NCBI RefSeq assembly: GCF_000381905.1
Contig: NZ_KB907258.1
Span: 1-64,000, forward strand
Direction: 5' to 3'
Length of the DNA: 64,000 nt
DNA from: Paenibacillus fonticola DSM 21315
GTDB taxonomy: Bacteria; Bacillota; Bacilli; Paenibacillales; Paenibacillaceae
Made by a program: the position numbers and the translations under genes. Of the stretch, positions 25,403 through 34,902 are shown piece by piece (the first letter of the stretch is position 1; the number at the start of each line of letters is the position of its first letter). The notes under the pieces were generated by a model. The model was not told the DNA's origin. It did not search any database and was given only the letters and a program-made list of their open reading frames with translations.

Positions 25403-28400
25403 TTAAAACAGGGAAAGCTGGTTGCTTTCCGGAAGTCCAATGAAGCATCCCAAATTATTAAGTAGTTCCACGACCGTTTTTGTCGCTTTTGACTTTTGCT
25501 GAAAATCTTCAATGGATAAAAATTCTCCCTGTTCCTTCGCTGCGGCGATATTTCTGGCCGCATTATCCCCGATCCCTGCCAGTGCGGAGAACGGAGGAAT
25601 TAGCGCATCGCCATCAACGATAAAACGGGTTGCATCCGAGCGATAGAGATCAATGTTTTTGAAGCGGAAGCCGCGCGCCGTCATCTCAAGCGCCATTTCT
25701 AAAATCGGCAGCATATTTCTCTCTTTGGGCAGAGCCTGAAAACCCTTTTGCTCAATCTCCTCAATTTTGCGGTAAATCGCCTCATAGCCTTGGCAGAACA
25801 GCTCAATATCAAAATCTTCCCCGCGCACCGAGAAATAGGTCGCATAATATTCAATCGGATGATAGAGCTTGAAATAAGCGGTCCGCACCGCGGAGATAAC
25901 GTAAGCAGCCGCATGCGCTTTAGGAAACATGTATTGGATTTTGAGGCAGGAATCGATGTACCACTGTGGCACCTTGCATCTTTTCATCTCATCGATCCAC
26001 TCCTGGGTCAATCCCTTTCCTTTACGAACGCTCTCCGTAATTTTAAACGCCAGACCGGCATCCATTCCCGCCTTATAGATCAAATAAAGCATAATATCGT
26101 CCCGGCAGCCGATAACGGTCTTAATGTTGCAAGTTCCGTTCTTGATCAGATCCTGGGCATTGCCCAGCCATACGCCTGTTCCATGAGACAATCCCGAAAT
26201 TTGCAGCAGGTCGGCAAAGGAAGACGGCTGCGACTCAATAAGCATTTGGCGCACGAACTTCGTCCCCATTTCCGGTACACCATAGGTCGCCACCGGTGTA
26301 CGAATCTGTTCAGGCGTGACTCCGAGCGAGTCCGTTGAGTTAAACATGCTCATTACCTTCGGATCATTCATCGGAATCGTCGTCGGATCGACACCGGTCA
26401 AATCCTGCAGCATCCGCATCATCGTCGGATCATCGTGGCCCAGAATATCGAGCTTAAGCAGGTTCGCGTCGAAGGCATGATAATCGAAGTGGGTCGTTTT
26501 CCACTCTGCATTAACATCGTCAGCCGGAAATTGAACAGGCGTAATGTCCTCCACCTCAATATAATCGGGTACGACCACGATCCCCCCCGGATGCTGCCCC
26601 GTGCTTCGCTTCACACCCGTACAGCCTGCGGCCAGACGGTTAAGCTCGGCGCCCCGCCAGCTCTTGTGATGCTCTTCTTCATACTTCTTGGCAAAGCCGA
26701 AAGCCGTTTTCTCGGCAACCGTGCCGATCGTTCCGGCGCGGAATACGCTTTTCTCCCCGAACATCTCCTTTGTGAAGTTGTGAGCATGCGGCTGATATTC
26801 TCCCGAGAAGTTCAAATCGATATCGGGTACCTTGTCACCCTTAAACCCGAGAAAAGTCTCGAAGGGAATATCCTGTCCTTCCCCCTTAAGCTTCTCTCCA
26901 CACTCTGGGCAGCTCTTGTCAGGAAGGTCGAATCCGCTTGGCACGCTGCCGTCGAGAAACCACTCGCTGTGCTTGCATTCCGGATTGGCGCAAATATAAT
27001 GCGCAGGCAGCGGGTTAACCTCCGATATCCCGAGAAATGTCGCGACGACCGAAGAGCCGACGGAGCCCCGGGAACCGACGAGGTAGCCGTCCTGGTTCGA
27101 TTTTTTGACGAGCCGTTCAGATATAAGATAGTTAGCCGAGAAGCCGTATTTGATAATGGGTTCAAGTTCTTTTTCAAGACGCTGAACGACGACCTCCGGC
27201 AAATTTTCTCCATAAATCGATTTGGCCGTATCGTAGCAGGTGTTGCGGATTTCATCATCAGCCCCTTCGATAATCGGCGTAAACAGCTTCGTCGGGAACA
27301 GCTCCAGTTCCTCAAAGGCATCGGCCAGCTCAGACGTATTTTTCACGACAACTTCATAGGCCTTCTCTTCACCGAGAAACTGAAACTCCTCCAGCATTTC
27401 CTCTGTTGTACGGAAATGGGCATCCGGCTTGCGGATATCCTTCAGCGGACTAAAACCGGTAATTCCATGAATCGTAATATCTCTGTATAACTTGTCGCGG
27501 GGCTCTAAATAATGCACATTGCCTGTGGCCACCACCGGTTTGCCCAGCTTAAAGCCGATTTCGCAAACTTTGCGCAGTGCTGTTTCCAATTCCTGCACGC
27601 TGCCAACGAGTCCTTTCTCGACCAAATGCATATACATCGTCAACGGCTGAATTTCCAGCACATCGTAAAACTCCGCTACTTCCTCCGCCTCTTCGAGCGA
27701 CTTGTTCAATACCGTCTCAAAAAACTCGCCCTTCTCGCATCCTGACATAATGAGCAGTCCTTCCCTCAGTTCAGTCAGCTTGGATTTAGGGATACAGGCT
27801 ACTCGCCTGAAATGTTCCGTATGGGACTTCGATACCAATTTGTACAAATTTTTCTTTCCGGTCATATTGAGGGCATAAATTCCGCAATGGAACGGCCGGA
27901 CGTTCGACAAATCCTTACCTACCTTGGCATTCAACTGATCCAGCGTTTTATAGCCTTCGATTTTAACCGCGTCTTCAAGCAGCCCATTCAAAATTTCCCC
28001 CAGAGCGAGCGTATCGTCGATCGCCCGGTGATGGTTTTCGAGCGATACTTTATATTTGGCCGCGAGCGTATTAAGCCGGTGGTTTTTCATCGTAGGAAAC
28101 AGCATCCTAGCCAGTTCCAGCGTATCAAGCACCGGGTTGTCGAGCGGCGGCTGCCCAAGCTCCTTCAGCTTGGCATTGACAAAACCGATATCAAATCTGG
28201 CATTGTGTGCGACCAGCACAGCATCCTCGGCAAATTGGACGAACTCTGCCAGGACGGGCGCCACATCGGGGGCATCCTTAACCATGTCATCATTAATGTT
28301 CGTCAATTGCTGGATATTGTATGGAATGCGCACATGCGGATTTACAAACGTCGCATAGCGGTCAATTTCTTTGCCATCCACCATTTTCACGGCAGCAATT

Positions 28401-29719
28401 TCGATAATTTTGTTCTGGGTCACGGACAAGCCCGTCGTCTCGATATCGAATACGATATATGTAGTCCCCTTTAAATCGTCCGGACGCGGATTCAACACGA
28501 CGGCCACATCATCGTTGACGACGTTGGCTTCCAGACCATAAATCATTTTGATCCCATGCTTGCTTGCTGCTCTATCCGCATCCGGATAACACTGAATACC
28601 GCCATGATCCGTCACGGCTATCGCTTTATGTCCCCATTTGGCAGCTGTCTTTATATATTCTCCGATCGGTGTCACAGCATCCATCGTACTCATCGTGGAA
28701 TGCAAGTGGAATTCGACCCGCTTCTCTGCAGCATTATCTTTGCGGCTAGGCGGTGCGGAAACCTCGCACAAATCCGAAGGAATCATGACGAGCTCAGGTA
28801 CCGGCATAAACCGATCCATTTCGACGCGCCCTCTCGCCCTGACCCACTTGCCATTAGCAAGCTGATTCATTACTTTCAAATCTTCCTTGTTCTTGGCGAA
28901 CAGCTTCATTTGCAGCGAATCTGTAAAGTCGGTCAAATTGAAAATAAACAAGGTGTTGCCGTTGCGCAGCTCTTTCCGATCTAACCCGAAGATCGTCCCT
29001 TGAATCGTAATCTTTTTTTCTTCATCCTGGATTTCCTGAAGCGGAACAGGCTGTTCCTTGATGTCATAGCCAATCTGTAGTTTAACGGCCTCACCAACGT
29101 CATCCTCCGGCGGTGCTTCCGCCGCCATGCTCTCCATCATTTGCTGGATGAAATCGCGTTCTTCCTCAACGATCCGCTGCTGGAATTCCTCGAACGCTTC
29201 GGCGCTGTTCTCCCCTGTTTGAAGCTTGATTCGCACCTGAATATTGAAATACGTTTCGTAAAAGGACGTAATATACTTATCGATGCTTTTTTTCCTGGCT
29301 AGCTCCAAAGCCATCGCATCGCTAAGGGTAATCGCAATAAGATTGTCCTCAATATCATACGTTGCCCTGGCTAACCAGCCGTTTACGGAAGGAACTTCCC
29401 GCTGCACCCATTCCAGAAACAGTTTCCAATATTCCGAAATGATATCTGCAGCAGCTACTCCCTGCCCATATCGAAATTCAAACGAAATGTGGGCAATGTG
29501 CTCCAGCCGTTCCTTGACCCGTAAACAAAAGGTCCGATATGCCTCGGCGGGAACAAGCGTTTCTTTTGCGATGGCAATTTTCCATTCCCGGTTACTGCGG
29601 CTGACTTCCACCTGCTCGATCCATCCATCCAAAAAGTATGGATCCATCAAACCGGCAGGCATCTCGGTCTGCTGCATCAACAACTCCAGCCTTTGTCTCT
29701 TCTCCCCAACTGCGGTCAT
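25403..29719 (-). CDS. polC: DNA polymerase III alpha subunit, PolC type
   Basis: Main replicative polymerase of Firmicutes with built-in proofreading. 1438 residues from ATG 29719 (GGGGAGG 5 bases before), the length of Bacillus PolC; the frame is open to 29791 but without family support. Order: N-terminal domain, OB fold (about 240-330), PHP domain split by the exonuclease (HLHSTMSTMDA from 338; exonuclease FDIETTG with Asp425 and Glu427), Cys4 zinc site (CANPEC and CPECGE), polymerase core with PDIDLNFSGEYQ. Placed after proS as in Bacillus. Confidence 0.97.
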   Translation of the reverse strand: MTAVGEKRQRLELLMQQTEMPAGLMDPYFLDGWIEQVEVSRSNREWKIAIAKETLVPAEAYRTFCLRVKERLEHIAHISFEFRYGQGVAAADIISEYWKLFLEWVQREVPSVNGWLARATYDIEDNLIAITLSDAMALELARKKSIDKYITSFYETYFNIQVRIKLQTGENSAEAFEEFQQRIVEEERDFIQQMMESMAAEAPPEDDVGEAVKLQIGYDIKEQPVPLQEIQDEEKKITIQGTIFGLDRKELRNGNTLFIFNLTDFTDSLQMKLFAKNKEDLKVMNQLANGKWVRARGRVEMDRFMPVPELVMIPSDLCEVSAPPSRKDNAAEKRVEFHLHSTMSTMDAVTPIGEYIKTAAKWGHKAIAVTDHGGIQCYPDADRAASKHGIKMIYGLEANVVNDDVAVVLNPRPDDLKGTTYIVFDIETTGLSVTQNKIIEIAAVKMVDGKEIDRYATFVNPHVRIPYNIQQLTNINDDMVKDAPDVAPVLAEFVQFAEDAVLVAHNARFDIGFVNAKLKELGQPPLDNPVLDTLELARMLFPTMKNHRLNTLAAKYKVSLENHHRAIDDTLALGEILNGLLEDAVKIEGYKTLDQLNAKVGKDLSNVRPFHCGIYALNMTGKKNLYKLVSKSHTEHFRRVACIPKSKLTELREGLLIMSGCEKGEFFETVLNKSLEEAEEVAEFYDVLEIQPLTMYMHLVEKGLVGSVQELETALRKVCEIGFKLGKPVVATGNVHYLEPRDKLYRDITIHGITGFSPLKDIRKPDAHFRTTEEMLEEFQFLGEEKAYEVVVKNTSELADAFEELELFPTKLFTPIIEGADDEIRNTCYDTAKSIYGENLPEVVVQRLEKELEPIIKYGFSANYLISERLVKKSNQDGYLVGSRGSVGSSVVATFLGISEVNPLPAHYICANPECKHSEWFLDGSVPSGFDLPDKSCPECGEKLKGEGQDIPFETFLGFKGDKVPDIDLNFSGEYQPHAHNFTKEMFGEKSVFRAGTIGTVAEKTAFGFAKKYEEEHHKSWRGAELNRLAAGCTGVKRSTGQHPGGIVVVPDYIEVEDITPVQFPADDVNAEWKTTHFDYHAFDANLLKLDILGHDDPTMMRMLQDLTGVDPTTIPMNDPKVMSMFNSTDSLGVTPEQIRTPVATYGVPEMGTKFVRQMLIESQPSSFADLLQISGLSHGTGVWLGNAQDLIKNGTCNIKTVIGCRDDIMLYLIYKAGMDAGLAFKITESVRKGKGLTQEWIDEMKRCKVPQWYIDSCLKIQYMFPKAHAAAYVISAVRTAYFKLYHPIEYYATYFSVRGEDFDIELFCQGYEAIYRKIEEIEQKGFQALPKERNMLPILEMALEMTARGFRFKNIDLYRSDATRFIVDGDALIPPFSALAGIGDNAARNIAAAKEQGEFLSIEDFQQKSKATKTVVELLNNLGCFIGLPESNQLSLF

Positions 29720-29779
29720 GATATCCTCCCCTGAATACATTCCTCCATGTGAGGTTAAGATAACTCTGTGAATAAAGAA

Positions 29780-29866
29780 AAGCTTCCGCAAGGAGGTCCG
29801 AGCGGGGTTGTCCCCACCCGGCAGCTCACTGCCGGAAGCCCTCCGATGTTCACTTGCTTACGGACT
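29780..29866 (-). other. Structured RNA element / terminator between proS and polC
   Basis: The minus strand carries two adjacent perfect hairpins, CCGGCAG-tgag-CTGCCGG and GTGGGG-aca-(A)CCCCGC, and three longer pairings that exclude each other: GTCCG with CGGAC, GGAGG with CCTCC, and GCTTCCG with CGGAAGC. The last is followed by TTTTCTTT and so resembles a terminator. It lies 3' of proS and ends about 60 bases before the polC start. It lacks the T-box consensus TGGNACCGCG. Confidence 0.5.
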
Positions 29867-29911
29867 AGCCTGCTTTCTATAAAACATTAGCATTACAATA
29901 GCCATTCAAGC

Positions 29912-31363
29912 TTAATATGCTCTGGCAAAAACAACTGTGTGCTGCGCTTCTTCTCCACATACGAGGCATTTGGATTTCTTCGTGCCCGGTTCAAATGGAA
30001 TATTACGGCTAGTTGCGCCGGTTTCTTCCTTAACATGACGCTCGCATACTTCCGAGCCGCACCAGCCCGCTAACGTGAAGCCGCGCTTCTCTTCAATGCT
30101 CGACTTCATTTCCTCCAGTGTATCTACACTGTAGAAATGCTCCTCACGGAAAGCTTTGGCACGCTCGTACATTTCATTGTGAACTTGCTCCAGCATAGCC
30201 TGAACCTCTTCTACAAGCTTATCCTGCTGCACTACTTTTTTCTCCCCGCTAATCCGCGAGACAAGTACACAGACGCCGTTATCCATGTCACGAGGCCCCA
30301 GCTCCAGACGGACTGGCACACCGCGCATTTCATATTCATTAAATTTCCAGCCTGGCCGTACATCCGCCCGGTCATCCATCCCTACGCGAATGCCCGCCTT
30401 CTTCAACTCGGCAAACAGCTCGTCTGCCCGGCCAATAACAGCATCACGCGTTTTTGGCGGTCCGATCGGAATAATCATAACCTGCTTAGGCGCAACCCTC
30501 GGCGGCAAGGCAAGTCCCCGGTCATCGCCATGAACCATAATGAGCGAGCCGATCAAGCGGGTACTGACTCCCCAGGAGGTGGTATGAACATATTCCTGAA
30601 CGTTGTCCCGGTTCAAATATTGAATATTAAAAGCGACGGCAAAATTCGTTCCAAGGTAATGAGAAGTACCCGCTTGCACCGCCCGGCCATCCTTCATCAT
30701 CGCTTCAATCGAATACGTGTCGACTGCCCCGGCGAACTTCTCCGAAGGTGTCTTCTGCCCGACAATGACGGGAATCGCCAAATAGTTCTCTACAAAATCC
30801 CGGTAAATCTCCAGCATTTGCATCGTTTCTTCCCGCGCTTCCTGCTCGTTCTCATGCGCAGTGTGGCCTTCCTGCCACAAAAACTCGCTCGTACGCAGAA
30901 ACGGCAATGTCCGCTTCTCCCACCGTACGACGTTGGCCCATTGGTTGATCAGAACCGGCAAGTCCCGATAGGATTGAATCCACCTCTCATACATATGGCC
31001 GATCATCGTTTCAGAGGTAGGACGTATGGCCAGCCGCTCTTCCAGCTTCTCGCCTGCCGCTTCGGTTACCCAAGGCAGCTCGGGGTTGAATCCCTCCACA
31101 TGCTCTTTTTCCTTTTGGAAAAAGCTCTCGGGAATAAAGAGAGGGAAGTAAGCGTTGCGATGCCCTGTCTCTTTAAACCGGCGGTCCAGTTCCTCCTGGA
31201 TATGCTCCCATATTTCGTAACCGTCCGGTTTGAATACGATACAGCCGCGCACTGGCGAATAATCCATCAAATCTGCTTTTTTAATTACATCGATATACCA
31301 GCGGGAAAAATCCTCTCCCTGCGGAGTAATCTCCGTTACGAACTGCTTCTCCTCATTTGCCAT
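29912..31363 (-). CDS. proS: Prolyl-tRNA synthetase, archaeal/eukaryotic-type short form
   Basis: Charges tRNA-Pro. 483 residues, class II core: motif 2 around RWEKRTLPFLRTSEFLWQEGHTAH and motif 3 GDDRGLALPPRVAP. The anticodon-binding domain is followed by a C-terminal zinc-like domain ending CLVCGEEAQHTVVFARAY. The ~180-residue editing insertion of the long bacterial form (as in Bacillus subtilis, ~564 aa) is absent. Neighbours rasP and polC are as in Bacillus, so the enzyme type differs while the locus is conserved. ATG follows GGGAGGACAAGG. Confidence 0.94.
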   Translation of the reverse strand: MANEEKQFVTEITPQGEDFSRWYIDVIKKADLMDYSPVRGCIVFKPDGYEIWEHIQEELDRRFKETGHRNAYFPLFIPESFFQKEKEHVEGFNPELPWVTEAAGEKLEERLAIRPTSETMIGHMYERWIQSYRDLPVLINQWANVVRWEKRTLPFLRTSEFLWQEGHTAHENEQEAREETMQMLEIYRDFVENYLAIPVIVGQKTPSEKFAGAVDTYSIEAMMKDGRAVQAGTSHYLGTNFAVAFNIQYLNRDNVQEYVHTTSWGVSTRLIGSLIMVHGDDRGLALPPRVAPKQVMIIPIGPPKTRDAVIGRADELFAELKKAGIRVGMDDRADVRPGWKFNEYEMRGVPVRLELGPRDMDNGVCVLVSRISGEKKVVQQDKLVEEVQAMLEQVHNEMYERAKAFREEHFYSVDTLEEMKSSIEEKRGFTLAGWCGSEVCERHVKEETGATSRNIPFEPGTKKSKCLVCGEEAQHTVVFARAY

Positions 31364-31429
31364 TAAAACCTTGTCCTCCCGTTAAAAACAACTTTATTTT
31401 GAAGCACCGAATAAACCTATTTTAATTGG

Positions 31430-32707
31430 TTAACTCTGTATCAACCGCAATATATCATTATACGTCACTGCGAGCATAAGCAAGAACAGTGCAGCGAAGC
31501 CGATAAAATGCACCAAGCCTTCACGGTTAGGATCCACCGGTTTGCCACGCAGCGCTTCAACCCCCAAGAATATAAGCCGGCTTCCATCCAGGGCAGGAAT
31601 CGGCAATAAGTTAAAGATCCCTAGGTTCAGGCTTATTATCGCTGTCCAAAACACAAAATCGGTAAACCCTTGCTTTACAACTTTACTGGTTGCTTCAATC
31701 ATACCAACCGGCCCGGCCAAATCATTCATGGAGAATCGGGCAATCAGCTGCTTCAAACTAGAGAAAATCAGCTTGCTCATGCTTGTCATTTTTTCGGCAG
31801 CCACCGTAAATGTTTCCCCGAAGGAAGCGCTGCGCGTCTCGAAATAAGTGACAATGACCGCGCCGATCTTGCCGCCTTCCTCATTCTCCACAGGCCGCGG
31901 AGTAACGTTAATCGTTAACAGTTCATCTCCACGCCGGACCGTCCAATTCATCGGGATGTCCTTGGAGCCGGAAATCGTTTCGATCAGCTTGGTTGCGTCT
32001 GTACCTACAGGTACGCCGTTAATCGACTCAATAATGTCACCCTTCTTAAAACCTGCCTCAAAGGCGGGCCTTTGCTCTATGACATCCCCGAGTTCGAGAT
32101 GCTCCGGTTCATCCAGCGGAATGCCCGCCATTTGCGTATGAAGTGCAAACAGTACAAATGCGAGAATAAAGTTCATCAAAGGCCCGGCAAAAATGGACAA
32201 TGCCCGCTGTCCTACTGTCTTGCTGCCATATTGACGGTCACGTGGCGCAATTTGCGTCTCACTGCCTTTAGCGACAAGCATCGCTTGCGGATGAACCCGG
32301 TAGGCGATAACTTCCCCGTCGACGTCAAGCACGATTCGCAGCCGGTCTTCGAGGTCTACCTCTTGAATTTCACCGCGGATGACGTTCTTCCGGTTGTCCA
32401 GGCGGTCGAGATAGATTTTACGAACCTCGTCCCCTTCTACTCGCAGGGCTACGGTTTGTCCGCTTTGAATCTGGACAAATTCCGGGTCCTCCCCGGCCAT
32501 TCTGGCATATCCGCCAAAAGGCAGCAAACGGAGGGTAAATTGGGTTTCGTTTCGTCTATAGGAAAACAGCTTCGGTCCAAAACCGATTGCAAACTCACGA
32601 ACCAAAATGCCGGCCCGTTTGGCAAAGTAATAATGTCCCCACTCATGTACAGTGACAATCACGAGAAACATGAGCACTGTCAAAAATATGATTCTCAGTA
32701 ATTCCAA
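31430..32707 (-). CDS. rasP: Site-2 intramembrane metalloprotease RasP/RseP
   Basis: Membrane protease that cuts anti-sigma factors and signal-peptide remnants. The zinc motif HEWGH (21-25) lies in the first membrane segment. A PDZ domain (about 200-280; GFKKGDIIESINGVPV) and the C-terminal zinc ligand motif PALDGSRL follow. The start is TTG at 32707, giving 425 residues: AAAGGAGG is 10 bases upstream, while the open frame to 32809 adds a non-conserved hydrophilic stretch. Lies between dxr and proS as in Bacillus. Confidence 0.93.
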   Translation of the reverse strand: MELLRIIFLTVLMFLVIVTVHEWGHYYFAKRAGILVREFAIGFGPKLFSYRRNETQFTLRLLPFGGYARMAGEDPEFVQIQSGQTVALRVEGDEVRKIYLDRLDNRKNVIRGEIQEVDLEDRLRIVLDVDGEVIAYRVHPQAMLVAKGSETQIAPRDRQYGSKTVGQRALSIFAGPLMNFILAFVLFALHTQMAGIPLDEPEHLELGDVIEQRPAFEAGFKKGDIIESINGVPVGTDATKLIETISGSKDIPMNWTVRRGDELLTINVTPRPVENEEGGKIGAVIVTYFETRSASFGETFTVAAEKMTSMSKLIFSSLKQLIARFSMNDLAGPVGMIEATSKVVKQGFTDFVFWTAIISLNLGIFNLLPIPALDGSRLIFLGVEALRGKPVDPNREGLVHFIGFAALFLLMLAVTYNDILRLIQS

Positions 32708-32824
32708 TCGAAAGCATCCTCCTTTTTGCCACAGATCGTCCAGTTCATTTAGATTATCATTATTCTCCGATCTGGCACAAGAGAATACCAGCAGGGAACT
32801 TTTTTTCACGGAAACTTAAGGAAA

Positions 32825-33964
32825 TTATAATAATGCGGCCGTCTCTCTGGCCCAGCGGTCAGCAGCCTGGATCGTTTCCAGATCCGCTTTCGCTACAGGG
32901 ATATGCTTGGAAAGCACTTCTTCAATGATCGTTTCAATCTGCATGAATGGAATAGCCCGGCTCATAAAACGAGCCACTGCCACTTCATTGGCCGCATTAA
33001 ACACCGTCGTCGCCGTCCCACCTATTTTACCACACTCATAGGCCAATCTTAAACAAGGGAATCGCTCCTCATCCATTTCACGGAAATGCAGCTTGCCGAC
33101 CTCTGCCAAGGATAATCGCTTGGATGCGGATGCTAGCCTCGCCGGGTAAGTCATAGCATATTGAATCGGGACGCGCATATCCGGCGTTCCAAGCTGAGCG
33201 ATGATGCTCCCGTCACGATATTCAACGAAAGAGTGGATGATGCTCTCTGGGTGCAGTAGGACTTTAATTTTGTCATAAGGAAGATCGAAAAGCCAGTGCG
33301 CCTCAATGACCTCCAATCCTTTGTTGACCATCGTGGCCGAATCAATCGTAAGCTTGGCTCCCATCGACCAATTGGGGTGCTTTAAAGCATCCTCCAGCGT
33401 TACATTTTGCAGCTGTGCCCGCGTTAAGTCACGAAATGCCCCGCCTGAAGCGGTCAATGTAATGTGGTCCACCTCATTCAGGTTCTCCCCATTCAGGCAT
33501 TGGAAAATGGCGGAGTGCTCGCTGTCTACCGGCACCAATTTAACACCCTTCTGCTTGGCCAGCTCCGTCACGATATGCCCGGCAGTCACGAGCGTTTCTT
33601 TATTGGCAATACCGATCGTCTTCCCTTCGGCAATAGCGGCCAATGTCGGCGGCAGCCCGGCGCTGCCGACAATCGCGCTGAGTACAAAGTCTGCATCAGT
33701 GCCAGCTGCCACTTCAATCAATCCCTGCTCGCCGTAGTAGAGCTCGACATCTGCCGGAAGGAGCGGGGCTACCTGCTCAGCTAATTGTTTACTGCCAATA
33801 GAAGCCTTCTTGGGCCGAAATGCATTAACCTGTTGTACAAACATATCGATATTGCTGCCCGCAGCCAAACCCTCAATCACAAATTGCTCAGGATGCTGCA
33901 TCACAACGTCAAGTGTTTGCGTACCGATCGATCCAGTAGAACCAATGACAGCTATTTTCCTCAT
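32825..33964 (-). CDS. dxr: 1-deoxy-D-xylulose-5-phosphate reductoisomerase
   Basis: Second step of the MEP isoprenoid pathway, feeding undecaprenyl phosphate synthesis by the adjacent uppS. 379 residues from ATG 33964, six bases after AGAGAGG. N-terminal NADPH loop GSTGSIGTQTLDV, metal site in VPVDSEHSAIFQCL, and SGGAFRDL substrate loop are visible. The longer open frame to 34015 has no ribosome site. Confidence 0.96.
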   Translation of the reverse strand: MRKIAVIGSTGSIGTQTLDVVMQHPEQFVIEGLAAGSNIDMFVQQVNAFRPKKASIGSKQLAEQVAPLLPADVELYYGEQGLIEVAAGTDADFVLSAIVGSAGLPPTLAAIAEGKTIGIANKETLVTAGHIVTELAKQKGVKLVPVDSEHSAIFQCLNGENLNEVDHITLTASGGAFRDLTRAQLQNVTLEDALKHPNWSMGAKLTIDSATMVNKGLEVIEAHWLFDLPYDKIKVLLHPESIIHSFVEYRDGSIIAQLGTPDMRVPIQYAMTYPARLASASKRLSLAEVGKLHFREMDEERFPCLRLAYECGKIGGTATTVFNAANEVAVARFMSRAIPFMQIETIIEEVLSKHIPVAKADLETIQAADRWARETAALL

Positions 33965-34078
33965 AATATACCTCTCTTTTTTACAAATAACTGTTACGAC
34001 AGCAATTGAATTCAACTATTGGACTCAATTCGAGTCAATTGGAGTTCCTATACGAACGTAATGCAGCTGCTGAAGTGA

Positions 34079-34882
34079 TTAGTAGTAAGGAAGCAGCATC
34101 AAAATATGTACAAACGGAAATACGACGACCCAACTGTCACAACGGTCCAGAATACCGCCATGCCCGGGTAGAAGCTTACCGGAATCTTTAATGCCGTAAA
34201 CCCGTTTATAGGCAGATTGAATTAAATCGCCCAGCTGCCCGACTACTGCTGCTGAAGCACCAAGCAAAATAGCCCGGCCCAGTGAGAGCAAACCATCGGA
34301 GAACAAGGCGAACAGCACTGCGGCTACAACAGCAAGCGCGATTCCCCCAAGGGCGCCTTCCACCGTTTTATTCGGACTGATGGCGGGCCAAAGCTTTTTA
34401 TTGCCGAACCTTCGCCCCGTAAAATAAGCCCCTGCATCACTGCTCCATATTGCAGCCAGCATAAGGAACGTCCAGAATACCCCGTGCCCGTCCGGTGTGA
34501 ACCGTGTTGTCGCAATAGAAGAAAATCCGATACCGATATACATCGTACCGAGAAATAAAAGCGAAGCTTGGCCGACCGGAAAATCGTTTTTGGTAAATAC
34601 CGTAACCGCCAGGAATAGAAACATCATTAACCACAGGGCAGGCATAGTTTCGAGCGGCATGCTCCAGTTTAACAGGCTCCACGGAAACATCATATAGAGT
34701 ATGCAGATATAACCGAGCATGGCCGGTCCGCCGAAAGCTGGCATTTTGGTCATCCGAACGAACTCATAATAGCCGACCAATGCCATGGCCATAAGGAGCC
34801 CTTGATATCCAATTCCACCGATCAGGCACACGCCTAAAAAAAACACACCTGCAACCAGTCCTGTAATCAATCGAATCTTCAA
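34079..34882 (-). CDS. cdsA: Phosphatidate cytidylyltransferase
   Basis: Integral membrane enzyme that forms CDP-diacylglycerol. 267 residues, about eight membrane segments. The family signature near the C-terminus, KDSGKLLPGHGGILDRCDS, is complete with both Asp residues. TTG start at 34882 after AAGGTG. Between uppS and dxr as in Bacillus. Confidence 0.95.
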   Translation of the reverse strand: MKIRLITGLVAGVFFLGVCLIGGIGYQGLLMAMALVGYYEFVRMTKMPAFGGPAMLGYICILYMMFPWSLLNWSMPLETMPALWLMMFLFLAVTVFTKNDFPVGQASLLFLGTMYIGIGFSSIATTRFTPDGHGVFWTFLMLAAIWSSDAGAYFTGRRFGNKKLWPAISPNKTVEGALGGIALAVVAAVLFALFSDGLLSLGRAILLGASAAVVGQLGDLIQSAYKRVYGIKDSGKLLPGHGGILDRCDSWVVVFPFVHILMLLPYY

Positions 34883-34902
34883 ATTCTACACCTTCTATCC
34901 TG

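Noticed and set aside
29780-29880. T-box leader for polC or a proline-responsive gene
   Set aside because: The T-box consensus (AGGGTGGNACCGCG) is not present and the downstream gene is polC. GGGTGGGGAC is only a partial resemblance.
34020-34060. GACTC-GAATT-GAGTC stem between cdsA and dxr as a terminator
   Set aside because: Only five paired bases, no T-run; dxr follows closely and is expected to be co-transcribed.
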